A stretch of DNA of 64,000 bases from Paracentrotus lividus (GCA_940671915.1 CALNVZ010003433.1:23945536-24009535); one strand, 5' to 3'; numbered from the stretch's first letter, positions 11,919 to 25,700 are shown. Numbers and translations are program-made. Notes: generated from the sequence alone by a model not told the origin.

Positions 11919-12887
11919 GGGTAGATATAGGGAATACCGGCCACTTAAGCTCATTTGCTTAATTAGCACGTGAAAACAATAAAGTCACAAAAGAAAAAGA
12001 TTCTCATTGCTTAGCTTCATCATTCAACCTTATTTTCCAAAAAAATTGAGGTAATCAAATATTTGGTGAGGCAGTTATATGCAAATAATGACGTCATCGT
12101 AAATTGTCCGGTATTCCCTACAGTGTAGGAAATACCGGACAGTATGTTTTTACCCTTTTTTGGTATAAAGATCTGTCTGGAAGCACTGATTTGAATGTAA
12201 ACCATCAACTTAACATGTTTGTATTGAATCTTTATAAAATTATTCATTTTTTAGAAGATTATATGCATTTTACTACAAAATTTCAAAACACTCAGAATGA
12301 CTTTATATCTCATGTAGATCATGACATATCACAATAATAATAAAGAGAAATAGACATTTCAAAATTGTCAAACAATTTAATAAATTAATATAATACATTA
12401 TATATGCAACTTACTATTTGATCTACATGCTTAGCAACTCAACCCGGAAGTAAAACAAACAACCGTCCATGTGGTGTCCGGTATTCCCTACACAAACAAA
12501 CAGACTAGCACTTTTCAACACACTACCACCCCAATACACAGGCATACACAACGTACACATTTGGCCCACCCTCCACACATGTCAATAATGCATGAAATAG
12601 AGGTCATGCCCTAATTCTATTTTTATACCATCACATTCTCTAAAATGTCAATTTTTACATCAGGCCGTTTTTCAGGCTGCAAATTTTCCTACCTTGACAG
12701 ATTGTAGTAGTTTTCTCGGAGATGTCTCACTTGTTGTTGTCGAATACAGCATTCAACCTTCCCAGACAGACCACCTGACCAATAGATGCCGGTATTTCAA
12801 CTCAGTTGATCTTATGTTGGCAGCTAGGACTGGACATGTAGTGACCGTCCGGTTTTCCCTACTGTCCTGTATTCCCTACGGGTACCC
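11919..12887. mobile_element. TA-flanked element with reiterated GGGAATACCGGAC motif (family A)
   Basis: The ends read TA-GGGTAGATATAGGGAATACC and, inverted, TA-GGGTACCCGTAGGGAATAC. The motif GTAGGGAATACCGGAC recurs near the left end (11927), as a head-to-head pair at 12105-12140 (the left of the two has a TGACGTCA 10 bp before it), once at 12478, and as two copies at the right end (12847-12880). Interior landmarks TAAGCTCATTTGC, TGACGTCAT and TTTTTACATCAG occur in the same order in the element split around 34.7 and 52.9 kb, which carries a different reiterated motif. No transposase. Confidence 0.65.
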
Positions 12888-12950
12888 TATTTTATTTTAT
12901 TTTATTTTATTTTATTTTATTTTATTTTTTTTTTTATTTTTTTTTTTGTT
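12888..12950. repeat. (TTTTA)n and poly-T microsatellite
   Basis: Seven or so TTTTA units, then a T-rich run, directly abutting the right end of the preceding element. Confidence 0.85.
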
Positions 12951-13039
12951 TGGGGGGAGATATTGGTTTATTTCCTGCAATATAGCACATGGATAGTGAT
13001 AAAGTGTATACAACCATAATAAAATAATATATAGCGGTA

Positions 13040-13290
13040 CAGATAATACGTTCTGCATAATACGACCCGGTAGGATTGCGAATGCTATGTGGTCCGCTTT
13101 AGCATGTGTGCGCCTAACAGGCGACCGGCTGGAATACTCCCCAGCCAGGGAGTGGAGATTGTGCACTGTAAAGTGCGGGAGCGAAAAATGAATCCAATGA
13201 CCGGGGTAATAATATACTGTAAGCGCTTTGGTTTTAGCATGTAAAGCGCTTTATTAGAAATCGGTATTATTATTATTGTTATTAACAAAA
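13040..13290 (+). mobile_element. SINE or LINE 3' fragment with (ATT)n tail
   Basis: The segment ends in AAGCGCTTTATTAGAAATCGG followed by (TAT)n at 13265-13282. That is the tail style of L2/CR1-mobilised SINEs, where an AAAGCGCTATATAAAT-like block precedes the ATT repeat. Upstream GC-rich words (ACAGGCGACCGGC, CCCCAGCCAGG) may belong to the body. The family is not identified. Confidence 0.5.
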
Positions 13291-13369
13291 TGATTTATGG
13301 GTTTATTACAATAAGTGTACACTCATTTGTCTCACTGGACCAACTACACTGTTGCTCATAAAGGTTGGA

Positions 13370-13820
13370 TATATTTTTATGTGATCCAGCAACATCTTTT
13401 TGCTCCGGCTTTAAATTCTTGAAATTGTTTGTCCCCACTTCCACTTTTCCGGAGAATGGCTATATCTTGGACGTTCTCCAGCCAATCCCGGGCATTGAAA
13501 AGCAAAAAAAGTTTGTCACCCCCCCCCCCCATACCCATTTTTGCCCTTTCCCCCCTCATTTTGGGACCCCTTTTTTGTTTACCCTACCCCTAAACGCTAC
13601 CAAGGTATATGGTTGTTATTGGTCGTTAAGTTAAATCTAGGTTTATGGTCACAGACTTCGATTTATAGTCTAGGGGAAGGGTCAAAGTTAATACGATTGA
13701 TGCTCAAAATGTATTTTATTCATTTTTACAAGGTGAAAATTTCCCAAAAATGTTTTGAAAACTACAGCCAAACATAAACCATACTGGAAAATGGCTATAA
13801 TCACCATTCACACAATTGTT
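13370..13820. repeat. Dispersed repeat, copy 1
   Basis: TTTGTCCCCACTTCCACTTT, a GGCTATAT word, GGACGTTCTCC and CCAATCCCGGG follow one another and recur in the same order at 19535-19620. After these, both copies have CCCATTTTTGCC and TTTTTTGTTTACC. The right side contains AAAATGGCTATAATC. This copy has a poly-C run at 13520-13530. It is probably a non-autonomous element; ends are not resolved. Confidence 0.5.
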
Positions 13821-14106
13821 TGGAAAATGATAATAAGTAGTATTCATGGTTGTTTTTTATTTCCTTTGTTTTGACCATAAAGTTTGGATAAAATATTTCA
13901 ATTTTTCACCGATCTCACTTTTTACTTCAACCCCTCTTCTAGACAAGAAACCAAAGCCTGTAACTCTAAACTTTGATTCAACGTACAGAACAACAAAAAC
14001 TTATCCCTCAAGACTTTACCCTTCTCTGTGGATCTGAGACATGAGGCCTCGATCAACCTGTCACATGAACTCAAACTTGACTCTTTCGACTCAGAGTGTT
14101 TACGTA

Positions 14107-14440
14107 CACTGTAAAAACTATTTGTATTTTTACCGCAAATCTGCTGTCAGCAGAGTCGCCATAAAAAATGTAGTTAAAAAAAGCAGTTTTGTAGTAAATT
14201 TCTCCTGCTAATAATTACGTGAGAAATACAAAATATACATCAGGAGTGACACATTTTTTTTTCTCGTTTTAACCAAATATGTAAGCTATAAAACTGTAAT
14301 GATTTTTTCTTTTTCTCTTTCATTAAATATTGAAGGAGAAATTTACAACAAAACTGTTATTTCAAATTACATTTTTGTATGGCGACTCTCCTGACATCAC
14401 GTTGCTGTATTTTTTTTTTTTTTTTTTTTTTTTTACAGTG
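14107..14440. mobile_element. MITE with CACTGTAAAAA termini and TACGTA flanks
   Basis: The left end CACTGTAAAAA and the right end TTTTTACAGTG are exact inverses, each bordered by TACGTA (14101-14106 and 14441-14446). A second inverted pair lies inside: AGTCGCCATAAAAAATGT and ACATTTTTGTATGGCGACT. Length 334 bp, no coding. As TACGTA is itself palindromic, the true duplication could be TA only. Confidence 0.65.
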
Positions 14441-14469
14441 TACGTAAACTGCAACCTATCAAATGGAAT

Positions 14470-14800
14470 GACTTCATAACTAATAAAGAAGTTATGAAAA
14501 GGACAACACAACCCGTATCAAGTATCCGATGTGGTCTGCAAAAGACAAATCAAGTTGTTAGGACATGCTGCAGGCTTCCATCCACTTGCCTTGTCAACAA
14601 AGCAATCTGGTGGAATCCCCAGGGTAAGAGGCTTCGAGGTAGACCCAGAATGAAATCGCAACAGACCATTCAATGGGATCTGAAAGACAGCCTTGTAAAG
14701 TGTAGAGGTCTTAAAAATCTACCCAAGGAATCATCAACCTCATGCATCGAACGACGAGGGAGCCCCCAAGTAAGCAGAACGCATCGCATTATGTGACTTG
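14470..14800 (+). pseudogene. C-terminal fragment of an RTE-type endonuclease/reverse transcriptase LINE
   Basis: The 100-residue frame at 14494-14796 contains NPQGKRLRGRPRMKSQQTI, then DLKDSLVK. This recalls the conserved tail (WNPQGKRxRGRP...T...DL) found after the reverse-transcriptase domain in RTE/BovB-like LINEs and their many genomic relics. Catalytic regions are absent, so this is a dead fragment. The match rests on one motif and on memory of the family. There is no target duplication or tail I can point to. Confidence 0.55.
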
Positions 14801-15088
14801 AACTTTAAATTTACCATATTATTCCATGAAAACTTCAGAAAATCGTGCAATATAATATTCACTTCGCCACGACGTTTGTAATTATGTTTGTTACATTTAA
14901 CTGAACTATAATTCAAGTATTTTATTCTTTTATTAAAACAATGCAAAATGACTAAAATGAAGTGTCCCATTTTATTGATTATAGTTTATGTGTAGCTATC
15001 AATATAAATATGTAATTCTAAATATATACAACTTTATACCATATAACATATTTCTCTTATCCTGAAATGGGCGTAACAGGTCAAACGT

Positions 15089-15392
15089 TTAAAGGTCATG
15101 TGAGGGTATTCCTTCTTGAGTACGAAAAATTTTCTTGAAAAGTCCTCCAACATCTGCTGCATTCAGAGCACGTTTTAATTTACCACGATGATCGCTTTCT
15201 ATACCATTTTTCCACTTTATCAATAGTTCCATGAAAGCCATCTGATAGTTACTTGTGTTCTGTGCCAAGATGGCCTTCCCTTCATCAAAACCAAATCCTA
15301 GATGAATGCAAATGGCGCCGTATTTGTCAAGAGGAAGAATTCCTGAGAGTTTCAGCAGTTGCAGCTGCGTTACGTCATCGTCTGATTTTGAT
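15089..15392 (-). CDS. Gene 1 terminal exon: Death domain and stop
   Basis: About 100 residues beginning SKSDDDVTQLQLL and ending at a TAA (15089-15091). The six-helix Death-fold pattern is visible: LLKLSGIL, the LDKYGAICIHLGF helix, EGKAILAQNTSNYQMAF, then MELLIKWKNG with the usual late tryptophan, and KLKRALNAADVGGLFKKIF as the last helix. Acceptor TAG lies directly upstream at 15393-15394. Minus-strand AATAAA-like signals occur near 14971. Confidence in the fold is good; partners cannot be inferred. Confidence 0.8.
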
Positions 15393-18300
15393 CTAGAGCA
15401 CATGGAAATTAAACATGACAGATCAAGTAATACTTAATTAAAATAAAGTTATGTTTAATAGAACTCACACTGAACTTATACAGATTTTTTTTTTCATACG
15501 GTTAAGATGTTTGGTAAATAATTTGGGGAACAGAGCATATGAATTGGTCGAGCGATAAAAGCTCCTGGTCAGTTTTCCATTTTCGCTTACCAACGAACCC
15601 TGTTCGGACCCAGGTTCGAATACCAGTAATATATTTTGGATGGGGACGATCCTAAACGTAAATGATAATAATAATCTTAACCAAAATCAGATACCCCAAC
15701 CAACACTTATCAATGCATAGCTTGGGAACTTCAGTATTAGATTGAAAAAATACACTTTGCTGATTCTGTTTTACGATTAAAGTACGGCTTACTAAAGAAT
15801 TCCATAAACTTTCGTTGTCTTTAATATTATAATGAAAAAAAATATATATATATACAGTGGTGGCCAAAATTATTAGAACACCAAACATATTCAAATGATT
15901 TTAATAATTTTCATTCAGTTGACCATTTAAATACCTATAAAATGGTGGGAATGTCTCCGAATATCATCAATATGCTTTAAAAACTAAATAACAAAGCCAT
16001 GCGTTGGGAACTCTCCCCGAAGTCGCCCTTCTTTTATGTCACCCAACCAATTGCAAAATTTAAAAATCTTGCCCCTTTCAGGATCAAAGTGTCATAACGT
16101 TAAACATTTCAAGCCTCTTCCTACAAAAGTATATATATTCTGAAAGGAGATTTCCTGAGGATGTCCAAAATGGCACTCATAACAACACAGGGTGAAGTAG
16201 TGACATCTTATGTAGGGATTTTTGAATTATTTTTGAAGGGCCCCAATTTCTTAATTCAGTGCCCCTATTTAAGTCCATTGTTCCAATGACCCTTAATATT
16301 TCAACATATTTGAATTGCTCATGAAATTTCCTTTAAGAAAATATACATTTACAAGGAGTGTCTTCGTTAAATTTAAAAAAAAAAGTCTGAACCTTCAATG
16401 GGCATGGTTATTTTGGTCATCTAACCACCAAGTGTGGGGGCGAATCCACCTCCCCATTTGACTAAATTTGCTGAAACTTAGAGAGTATTTGAGATATATT
16501 AGAATACATAAGCCTGCTAAGTTTCATACTTGCACCTTAAATACTTTTTGAGCAATCGGCACATGTATTTGGCATTTTACTTTTTTTTTGCATTTGAACT
16601 ACATGTTTAATACACAAGTCTATGGGGAAATCAAAAGCGCATAGCGCAACTATTTTTAATGCTGGGCATTACCAGATGGTCGAAACTATATAAATTTGGT
16701 ATCAACATATACGTAAGACCCTATGCTAAAAAGTCATGGAAGCTCATGGCACACAAAAGATATTTTTAATCTGATTTCGGCAAATGAACTAGGGCATTGA
16801 TAATCCCATAGACTTTGTGTAGGTTCAGGTGTTCTAATAATTTTGGCCACCACTGTATATAAAATAGTATATGTAAAATGTAATATAGCATATGTAAAAT
16901 CGCTCGTTCCAATGGATAAACATAGCATTGCAGTATTCTGATAAGAAAGGAATACTTACTTTGCCGATCCGTCTGTGATTGTAGCAATAGAAGTAGCGGT
17001 AGAAGTAGATGCAATTGACGAAACCTGGTTACCGGAGTCTTCTAAGTAAACAATGATAGAATTGTGAAAGTAAAGTGTCAGTGATTGACAATATTATGTA
17101 TTCCAGAAAAACGATTAAAATGACTAATAAGCAGGCTATCTTGTAGGCTATACAGTGAGACCCACAAAACTGGAACAGGGCAGTCACGGGGAATGCAAGC
17201 AATAAATGGAATTTTGGTTGCAATCATTTTAAGTTTAAAGGAGAATGAAACCCTAGGATTCAGTTGAATTGTATGAAACAAACAAAAAAAAAAAAAAAAT
17301 CAAAGAAACAGATTTAAAAAAGTTTGAGAACAATCGAATAAATAATAAGAAAGTTATGTGCATTTGAATGTTGTGATCATTAACGCTATGGAGATCCTCA
17401 CACTGGCAACAGGCCCAAGATGTGTGATGTCACACATGAACAACTCTCCCATATGACATACAAAAAAATATCAAAAAATCTTCTTTTTCCTCATTCTAAT
17501 GGTAGTACAGACTCTTCACACATGATTATATTTCGTGAACTTGTATTACATGTCCTCCCATGAAAAGAATCTCAGATTTTTTAACGGAATTAATAAAAAT
17601 CGACAATTTGAGTGAAATATGTACAAAAGTAATGGGGAAGTTGTTCATGTATGACATCACACATCTTGGGCCCGTTGCCAATGTGAGGATCCCCATAGCA
17701 GTAGTGATCACAACATTCAAATGCTCATAACTTTCGTATTATTCATTCATTTTTTCTCAAATTTTCATTGATCAGCTTCTTTGATTTTCCTGTTTTTGTA
17801 CAATTTAATGAATTCATAGGGTCTCCTTCCCCTTTAACTGTTCTGCATTCATTTGAAATTAAATGCATTTCGAGCAAGTGAATCATGAGCAAGAAGTAGT
17901 ATTGTAATGTCAACATAAAAATTGAAAACCGTGTTGCACCAAACAAGTGTGCAAGAAGGCAACAGCCTTGCCTAGAAGAGCAGATCTGAAGAAAGGGATG
18001 GTTCATTAGCATTTCTATTATCATGTTTCACCACATCTCTCAAGCATATGGTCGATTCAACCGTATAAGGCCCGTTTACACCGCATCCGGCACGGCAACC
18101 CGGCACGGCATTCCGGCACGGTTTACGGCACGGCATGCCATTTTCTCGTTTCCACTGAACACGCACGGCAGAAACATACCGTGTCGCGATGCCATCCGGG
18201 CATCGAGACACCCAACTTCACTTCAAGTGCTAGGGAGAAGTTCTAAAAACTACTTTTCATCTGTATTTTGATCCAGGGCGACTACATTTATTTCAAGATC

Positions 18301-21300
18301 GGTGGTGTGTGGCAAACTTGCGAATTAATTTTAGTACACCAATTATTTCCCCGTCACACCCAGGCAGCAAAGAGGTCAATTTTTCACATCAGGTGGTTTT
18401 ATTTCATATAATATTTAGATCAGAACGTTTTTGTTTATTTTTTTGTTTTTTTTTTTGTGGGCGGCCGTGCGGCGGCTATCGGGTGCAGATAGCTTGGCAA
18501 ACCAGAGCCAGCTTGGAGCGTCCGGCAAGAAGTCAATTTTCTTCTCGAATACTGCTTTGAAAGTTCTTTCTTTCTTGGTTTTCAGGCCAATATATAAAAC
18601 TATTGTGCATAGGGGCGTCGAATGATTTTGATTTTCAAATGGAGGGGCATAAAGGGAGGGCCTCAATTTCTCTTAAAAGCACTCAATGACGGAAAAGGGA
18701 ATTTCGGTGATTAGGGCGATTTCCCCGTGCCCCTACCCCCCCCCCCCTTCCCCATTCACAGCCCCCTCTTTTGTGTATTCTTGAAAATGTTAGTTAATGT
18801 TCAAGTCCCGATGACTTCTAATCCATAAACCAATGTAAGTATACATTAACCAAATAAATAAAAGTGACAACTCATTTATTTCCCCTTAATATATTATTTA
18901 TTCTCGTTTTTATTCCCACCCATCAAACTCTTATCTTTGGTTCATAGTTGCAAGGAACTGTATCGAGGTAAACTTTAACTTTGGCACAATATCACTCACG
19001 TCAAGGACGATATTAGAAAACCACTTGCTATTGAATTACTATCGCTTATGCATCAAATGATATTGATGCAATACAATTCTCTTGGATCAGTTTAAATCTA
19101 TTATAATAAATTATATATTTTATCTTTCTTTCGTAACATTAAAGTCTACTGAAATAAAGGGTGTGCACGTTGGAAAGCTATCTTTCCACCCCCCCCCCGA
19201 AAAAAAAAGAAGAAGAAGAAGAAGAAACATGTATTACCATTTATTATGATCTTCTTCACAAACTTCAATTTCTGTAACATAGATTGCCCCGGAACTGTAA
19301 AAATGCGGTACTGGACAATGAGATGTCACTCTACAATATAATTTCAAGTGGTAATTTGAAAAGTATACTTTAGAAAAACCGCTCCTTGGTGCACTAGCAA
19401 GTCATTACAAATTATAAACATGATAAATATCCTGCAAGTGATATACATAAATTGGAAATGATAGTTCGTCGTTTTTTTTTCTCGTTGGGCAATATAAGTT
19501 ACATAAAAATAATGATATAATTGTATGTTTTGCTCACGCTTTAATTTCTTCGAGATCGTTTGTCCCCATTTCCACTTTTGGGGAACCTGGCTATATTTCG
19601 GACGTTCCCCAATCAATCCCCGGGAATCTAGTTTGTCAATCCCGAAATTCCCATTTTTGCCACTTTTTTTCTCATTTCGGGGTCTTTTTTGTTTACCTTG
19701 CTAAAAAAAAGGCTCCCTCAGTCCTTCCCCCCACAAAACACATTTCAGGTCAACGCATGTCTGAGGTGCAGGGGCCTTGGTTTGCATGGTAAAATGGGGC
19801 CTCAAATAAGAAGGGAAAATGCAAAATGGCATTGTGGGTGATACATGTATGTTTCAATCCCGATATGGTTTAGGGAACGCCCGATATAGCCGTTCTCGAA
19901 GTGAATAGTGGATAAACATTCAAAAGATAGCGCTATAACAAAATAATGTGTGGGAAGAAATAATTAATCCAACGATTATCATAAACCCAACAGTTTAGTC
20001 GATTCTATCTCTCTTTTTATGAAATTAATTGGAAATTTGAAATGTATTGTTGATTAAGTCATCAAAATATATAGGTTATCCTTACATGTTAAAGATAAGA
20101 AATAATCAAAGTGCTCAAATAAACAAACTTCATGCCGGAAAATTGATAATATTGAGCGTACGATAAGATAAATAAGGGAGGAAGAAAGAGAAAAGGATAT
20201 CACGTAGTAAATATTTAGAGATAAATGATAATACGTTAATCTTTAAAAAACATGTATATTTGAGAGCACGGTAACTGATAAAATGAAACAGGGAAAATGG
20301 ATTATACAAAGAATGAAAATCACTTTTCCGAGCTCGTCTAAGCCTACCCGTTACACAAGCGAAGTCAAGTTTGAATTACCTCTCGCCATGAGGTAAGTCA
20401 ACTCTGAGTTTTGAGAGTTACATCTATTTAAATTCCCATGTACTTATAAAAAAAATGGACGGAGAAGATCAGATCCATCGGGGTCTGAAATCAAAGCTCC
20501 AATCAACAGGTCTCTACCGCCTGGCTATGGAAACCTAAGACAGTGTTCCGTCACATAAACAAAGCTGAAGGTTCTCTGGGACGGCATCACATTTAGTTTT
20601 CCATAGCTTAGCTCTAACATTTTCTGCGTAAAGAGGAAGTGTGGCGCTTCATAACTATGCCGGCTGAAATACTAGCGTTGCTGTCTTCGTGCGTGTTTTT
20701 TGAGGTTCTGGTGTTTATCACATTAGTATCTCTCGTTTGGATAGACGTAACATCGCTTCTCCAGGCATCTTCGTCACCCTCTACATTTTTCACGACGTAA
20801 GCTAAAGTTGGACGGGTTCAGACGGACAAACGTGCCAGGAGATAGGCTGCAGCGTTCCACTCACTGTCGCTGCGCGTCCCCTTGGTCCTCATCAGGTAAG
20901 TGGTATCCTCTGTATGGACAGACACAATTCATTTGTATAACCATTTTTCTTTGAAGTTGTATTTACTAATAATTTGTATCGTGTTCTTTTCGATATACAA
21001 ATGCACGAGTTGAAAATAAGTACGTCAATACGACAAGTATTCTTTTATCTTTGTAATATTTACTGAGAGTTTGGTGGAAATTGAATTTATAGACTGTGTT
21101 TGGGGGTGATTTTTCCTCATACATTAAGCTTTAATTCTCGTAACATAAAAAATAAATCCAATTGACACTCAACTCGGTCTTCATGCATGGGTAGTCTAGT
21201 ACAGATATGGACAAGTCCAAAATTAATAAATTTTCAGATGTTAAGAAATAATATAACATGACAATGTTCAATGAATCAAAGACTATATATGCTCATCTAT

Positions 21301-22688
21301 AATGGGAAGAATTCAAAGTATTGCCTTTTTTTGTAGTTCCTAGTAGAGTGTAAAGTTAAAAATTCTGCAAAAATACGAATTTCCGAACCTTTCGTTAAAG
21401 CGGATAAAATCATTAGAGTTATGCTTTTAAAACTCACTGCGATACAAGAAGAGTGTAAACGAGGAATGCATGGCGTCACCACTATTTGTATTTTTGTTGA
21501 CGTGGTTGCACACACTACACTCTTCTTTGATTTTCCCCATTTTTCAGAAAACTCTCCTCATTATCCATTTCCAATTTTTAGCTGGTCATCAGTCTAGTTC
21601 AGAGAAAGAAGAGAAGAAAGTATATCATATTAGTTTATGTATCCTCTGAGAATCGACTCTTTCGGTTGATTTTCCTCTATATCTCTTCTAACAATTGATT
21701 TTAAGGCAATTATGATGCCATTCTATCCGTAACTTACATCAAGTTTCAAGTTATCATATCATTTTTTTTTATAATTGCAAGTGTTAACTATACCCGAAAT
21801 TAGTATAATTTTGTTAGTTATTAGATGCAAGTATCAGTTGTACCATCTTTTAGACACATTCCTACACAACACACAAAAGAGCACATTTTGGTCTTCTTGT
21901 GATCTTTCTATCATCCGATTTAATCAATTAGTTAGACATGCTCAGCAAGGTAGGACATTTGGCATATTTAAGCTTGATTAAAAAGGTCAACCAGTTTATT
22001 TCACCAACCTGACATCCCAGTTGGGTGCCTATTTGACGCCGACACTTCGGTTTCTATCCCACCTTCATTAGCTCCTAGGATTTGCCACAAATGCATGGTG
22101 TGTCTCTACTGCGAAATATTTCCTCCTCTTGGTTATCTGCAATAATTCCATACCAAACAAACATAAACGTTTACTTTTTGAGATATGTGTAGACTAAGCA
22201 AAAGTGATCGGGAAACAATTATCTATAGGGGCACTTTCTTAGAGAGGCTGAGAGTTGGACTGTGGACTTTGTCAACCAAAAAAAAAAAAAGTTGCATAAC
22301 TCCCCTAATTTTAAGGTTGTAAGTAACAGGTGCATAAAGAGGATTTTTATTTTTATTTTTTTTTAACGGGGGGGGGGGGGGGGGGGCGGGACATGTGCCA
22401 ATTTGTTGAAAATATGGCGCCCCACCCACGCCCCCCCCCCCTCCAGTCCAAAAAGGACTACGGCTTGAATAATGTAAAGCATTTTATTGTAGCATCATTT
22501 TTTAAAGCACTTTATACCTTGGGGAGATATAATACATCAAAACAAAGGCACTTGTGGAAAAGTTTTAAAATGTTTCACACATAAATAAAATAACAATAAT
22601 AATCATAAATGCGAGCCCGAACCGCGACGAATTTTTTTTTCTCTACCTAACGACCTGAAAACATTGAATGTATTTGAAAGCAGGTTAC

Positions 22689-22719
<31 letters not shown>

Positions 22720-25700
22720 GGTACACATCCAGTAGGCCTGTTTTCTTTACTCAGTGAAGTGAAAACAGGACGTTTTCAGCGTTAGATTTTATCAGGAATA
22801 TTGATATTCTCTTGCAATTGATGAGAGCCCGAAGGCAAGCAAACTTTGATCACAGATCAACAAATATATAAGCACTTCGGAGTTTCAATTAATACCCAAC
22901 AAAGTGTGTCATGTTAGGAAATATTCTTCAGGAATGTATCTAACAATGATCAATTGGAAATTATGTCAGAGCGAAGCATACGTAATGACCATAAATATTT
23001 CAGCTTTTGGGGTCTCGATTTACTTAGCTTTCATAAAGAGGATCATGTAAGCGGGAAAAGGTGCCCCTGGGTTTAAAATCGATTATGTGCCCAAACGGCA
23101 CCCTTAGTTTAATTTAGTGCCCCAAGTTTAGACAAATTTGTGGCTTGTAGGTTTAAGGTTAATTTGTAGCCCCGTTTTTTCTTTCCTCCTTCCCTTTCCT
23201 CTCGTTCTCTTCTCTTCTTCTCTGGTTGCCTTCTTTCCCTTTCTCACCTTCTCTCTCTTTTTCAGTGACCCTGACACGTCTACCCGGGGAGGGTGGTCAT
23301 GCCCGGCCTCGAGAAACACTCCCCCGAACACGAGCATATGCTACGCTAACCAAATATCACCAAAAAACAAAACAAAACAAAACAAGATCGATCTATACCC
23401 AAGTCTAGATTTAACGAACATTAGGTCTAGACCTATGCCTAAATTAGATCACTAGAAGTCTAGTCTACATAATTCTCTAGACAAATGTTTTCTAGGCAAA
23501 GAGGCGTTTTTACATCAAAGCATCCAGATCCAGATCCACATTCTAGCCTCTAGATCTAGGCCTATCTAAAATCTAACGTTAGATCTAGACAGAGTCTAAC
23601 GTTAGATCTAGATCTAACTTAGATGACTAAAGAGGCCTAACTTTAGATTCTAGTCTAATCTAGATCTGACGTTAGATCTAACTGTTAGACTCTAGATCTA
23701 GCCTACTCTCGTTTAGGCCTAGACTCTCCCTCGAAGTGTTTGTACACGTTTGAATAGACATGATAGATAGAAACATACATGTATAGATATACATGACTGT
23801 TAGATTTGCAATTGTATGAAAAATGCGCTTAGAAATTATCACAAATAATAAGCACTGTCCCAGATGTGCTTATCTGTGTTGGTGATTCCGTGTTTTCGAC
23901 CTCTTGTCTTTGATTTCATCATTTTCAAAGTTATTTTTACCTAGAAATGGTGACAATTGATTTTCAAAACCTTCTCATGATCCGTGAGTAGTCTACCTAA
24001 ATGAATATATGCCCTACTCAAGATCTAGACTAGACCAGGGTTTAAATTAGACCAAAACTTAGGCCAAATCTGTTTTCTTTTTCAGTTTTTTCTTTTTTTT
24101 TTTTATTTTTCATTTTCACTCTCACTCAGTCTCACACTCAACCCTGCACAGCCACACACATTTGAAAAATCAAGCACTCAACAAATAATTATCTATGCAG
24201 TCAATAGATTAAGGTTGTTCTTACGGTCCAAGATCAGTTGCGGAGCTGATCTGATAGGGCTTGGTCTTGCAAAGTTTTAATTCAGCTTATAACTTGCGAT
24301 TTTGTATTAAACAGTAAACGATTTAACACGTAAATTCCCATAGACCGCCACCGCAGGAAAAATTGTTGCTCAATCAAGAAAATAGTGGCGAGTAAAGTGA
24401 CGTATATCTCTGGACTGTGATTGGCCAAAAGTGAAAATGCCGTGTGCCGTGCTCCAAAAATGGCTCTCGGATCGATCCGCAAATCCGGCAAAAAATACCG
24501 TACTGTCATACACGGCACGGCACCGTTGCAGTTCGTGTGAACAGCATCATAGGATATAGTGGGGAGCGATTTTTTGGGTTGCCGTGGTGCCGTGCCGGAT
24601 CGCCGTGCCGGATGCGGTGTAAACGGGCCTGTTCCCTTGCTGCCGATATCCATTGCGTTTCCAATTGATTTGACCTGCGCAAATTGGTCTGAGATTCAAA
24701 TTTTAAAATCTTCTTGCTCATTCACGTGTGCCTCTTTTGTATTGTACAGCGCGTCCCCAAACAATGTCCCTCTGATTGAGCGCTAAATAACTTCTATAAT
24801 AAAGAACTTCACTTTTATTTCAGTTTAACAACTGTGATCAGGCCCGTAACTAGGATATTTGCGGGGGGTTCGAAATCTGAAAAAGCGGACCTTTTGAAAG
24901 GAATTTTTTCGAGCGCGAAGCGCGAGCCGAAAATTTAGACTAATAACGACCCGAGGTACTATATTTTTACTTCCATGTTTTTTTTTTGTTTTTTGTTTTG
25001 TTAATGTTCTTTTACAAACGGTGATGATCACCTCCCTGAGCAAAAAGAAAACATGTTTTGCGAGCGCGAAGCGCAAGCAGAAAAATTTGTATCACTTACC
25101 TCTATTTCGGAAGTTGAAAATCGGTCTTACTTCTTACCTCTTACCTATTTGTTTTAATTGCTTAAGAAGTTGATGACCACCTGTCCACCTCCCCTTTAAA
25201 CAAATTCCGAATGGAAAAAAATACTAGCAATATACTAGAAATTACTTTGTATATCTGAGCATCAAGAACCATTGTATTGGAATCTGGGGGAAACCTTGCG
25301 AGCGCGAAGCGCGAGCCGAAAAATTTCGCTAATAATGTCTTGAAGTTAGTGTATTTTAGACATATTGTACCTCTTATTTATTTGTTTTAATTGCTTTAGA
25401 AGTATAGATGACCACCTGACTACCTCCCCTTTAAACAAATTGCGAATGGAAAAAAGTACCAACAATATACTAGAAATCACTTCGTATTTCTGAGCATCAA
25501 GAATCATTGTATTGGTATCTGGGGAAACCTTGCGAGCGCGAAGCGCGAGCAGAAATTTATGGATCATAATTACCTGAAGGTTTTGGACACATTTGACCTC
25601 TTCTTTATATTATATTTGTTTTTATTCCTTTAAGGGAAACAGTAACTTTCAAAAACAAGAGCAATTAGATCAAGATGAATAAAATTATATTGCTCTAATA

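Noticed and set aside
24282..24653. 123-residue minus ORF as a gene
   Set aside because: It overlaps the GC-rich terminal repeat of a DNA element; no domain and no start or splice context.
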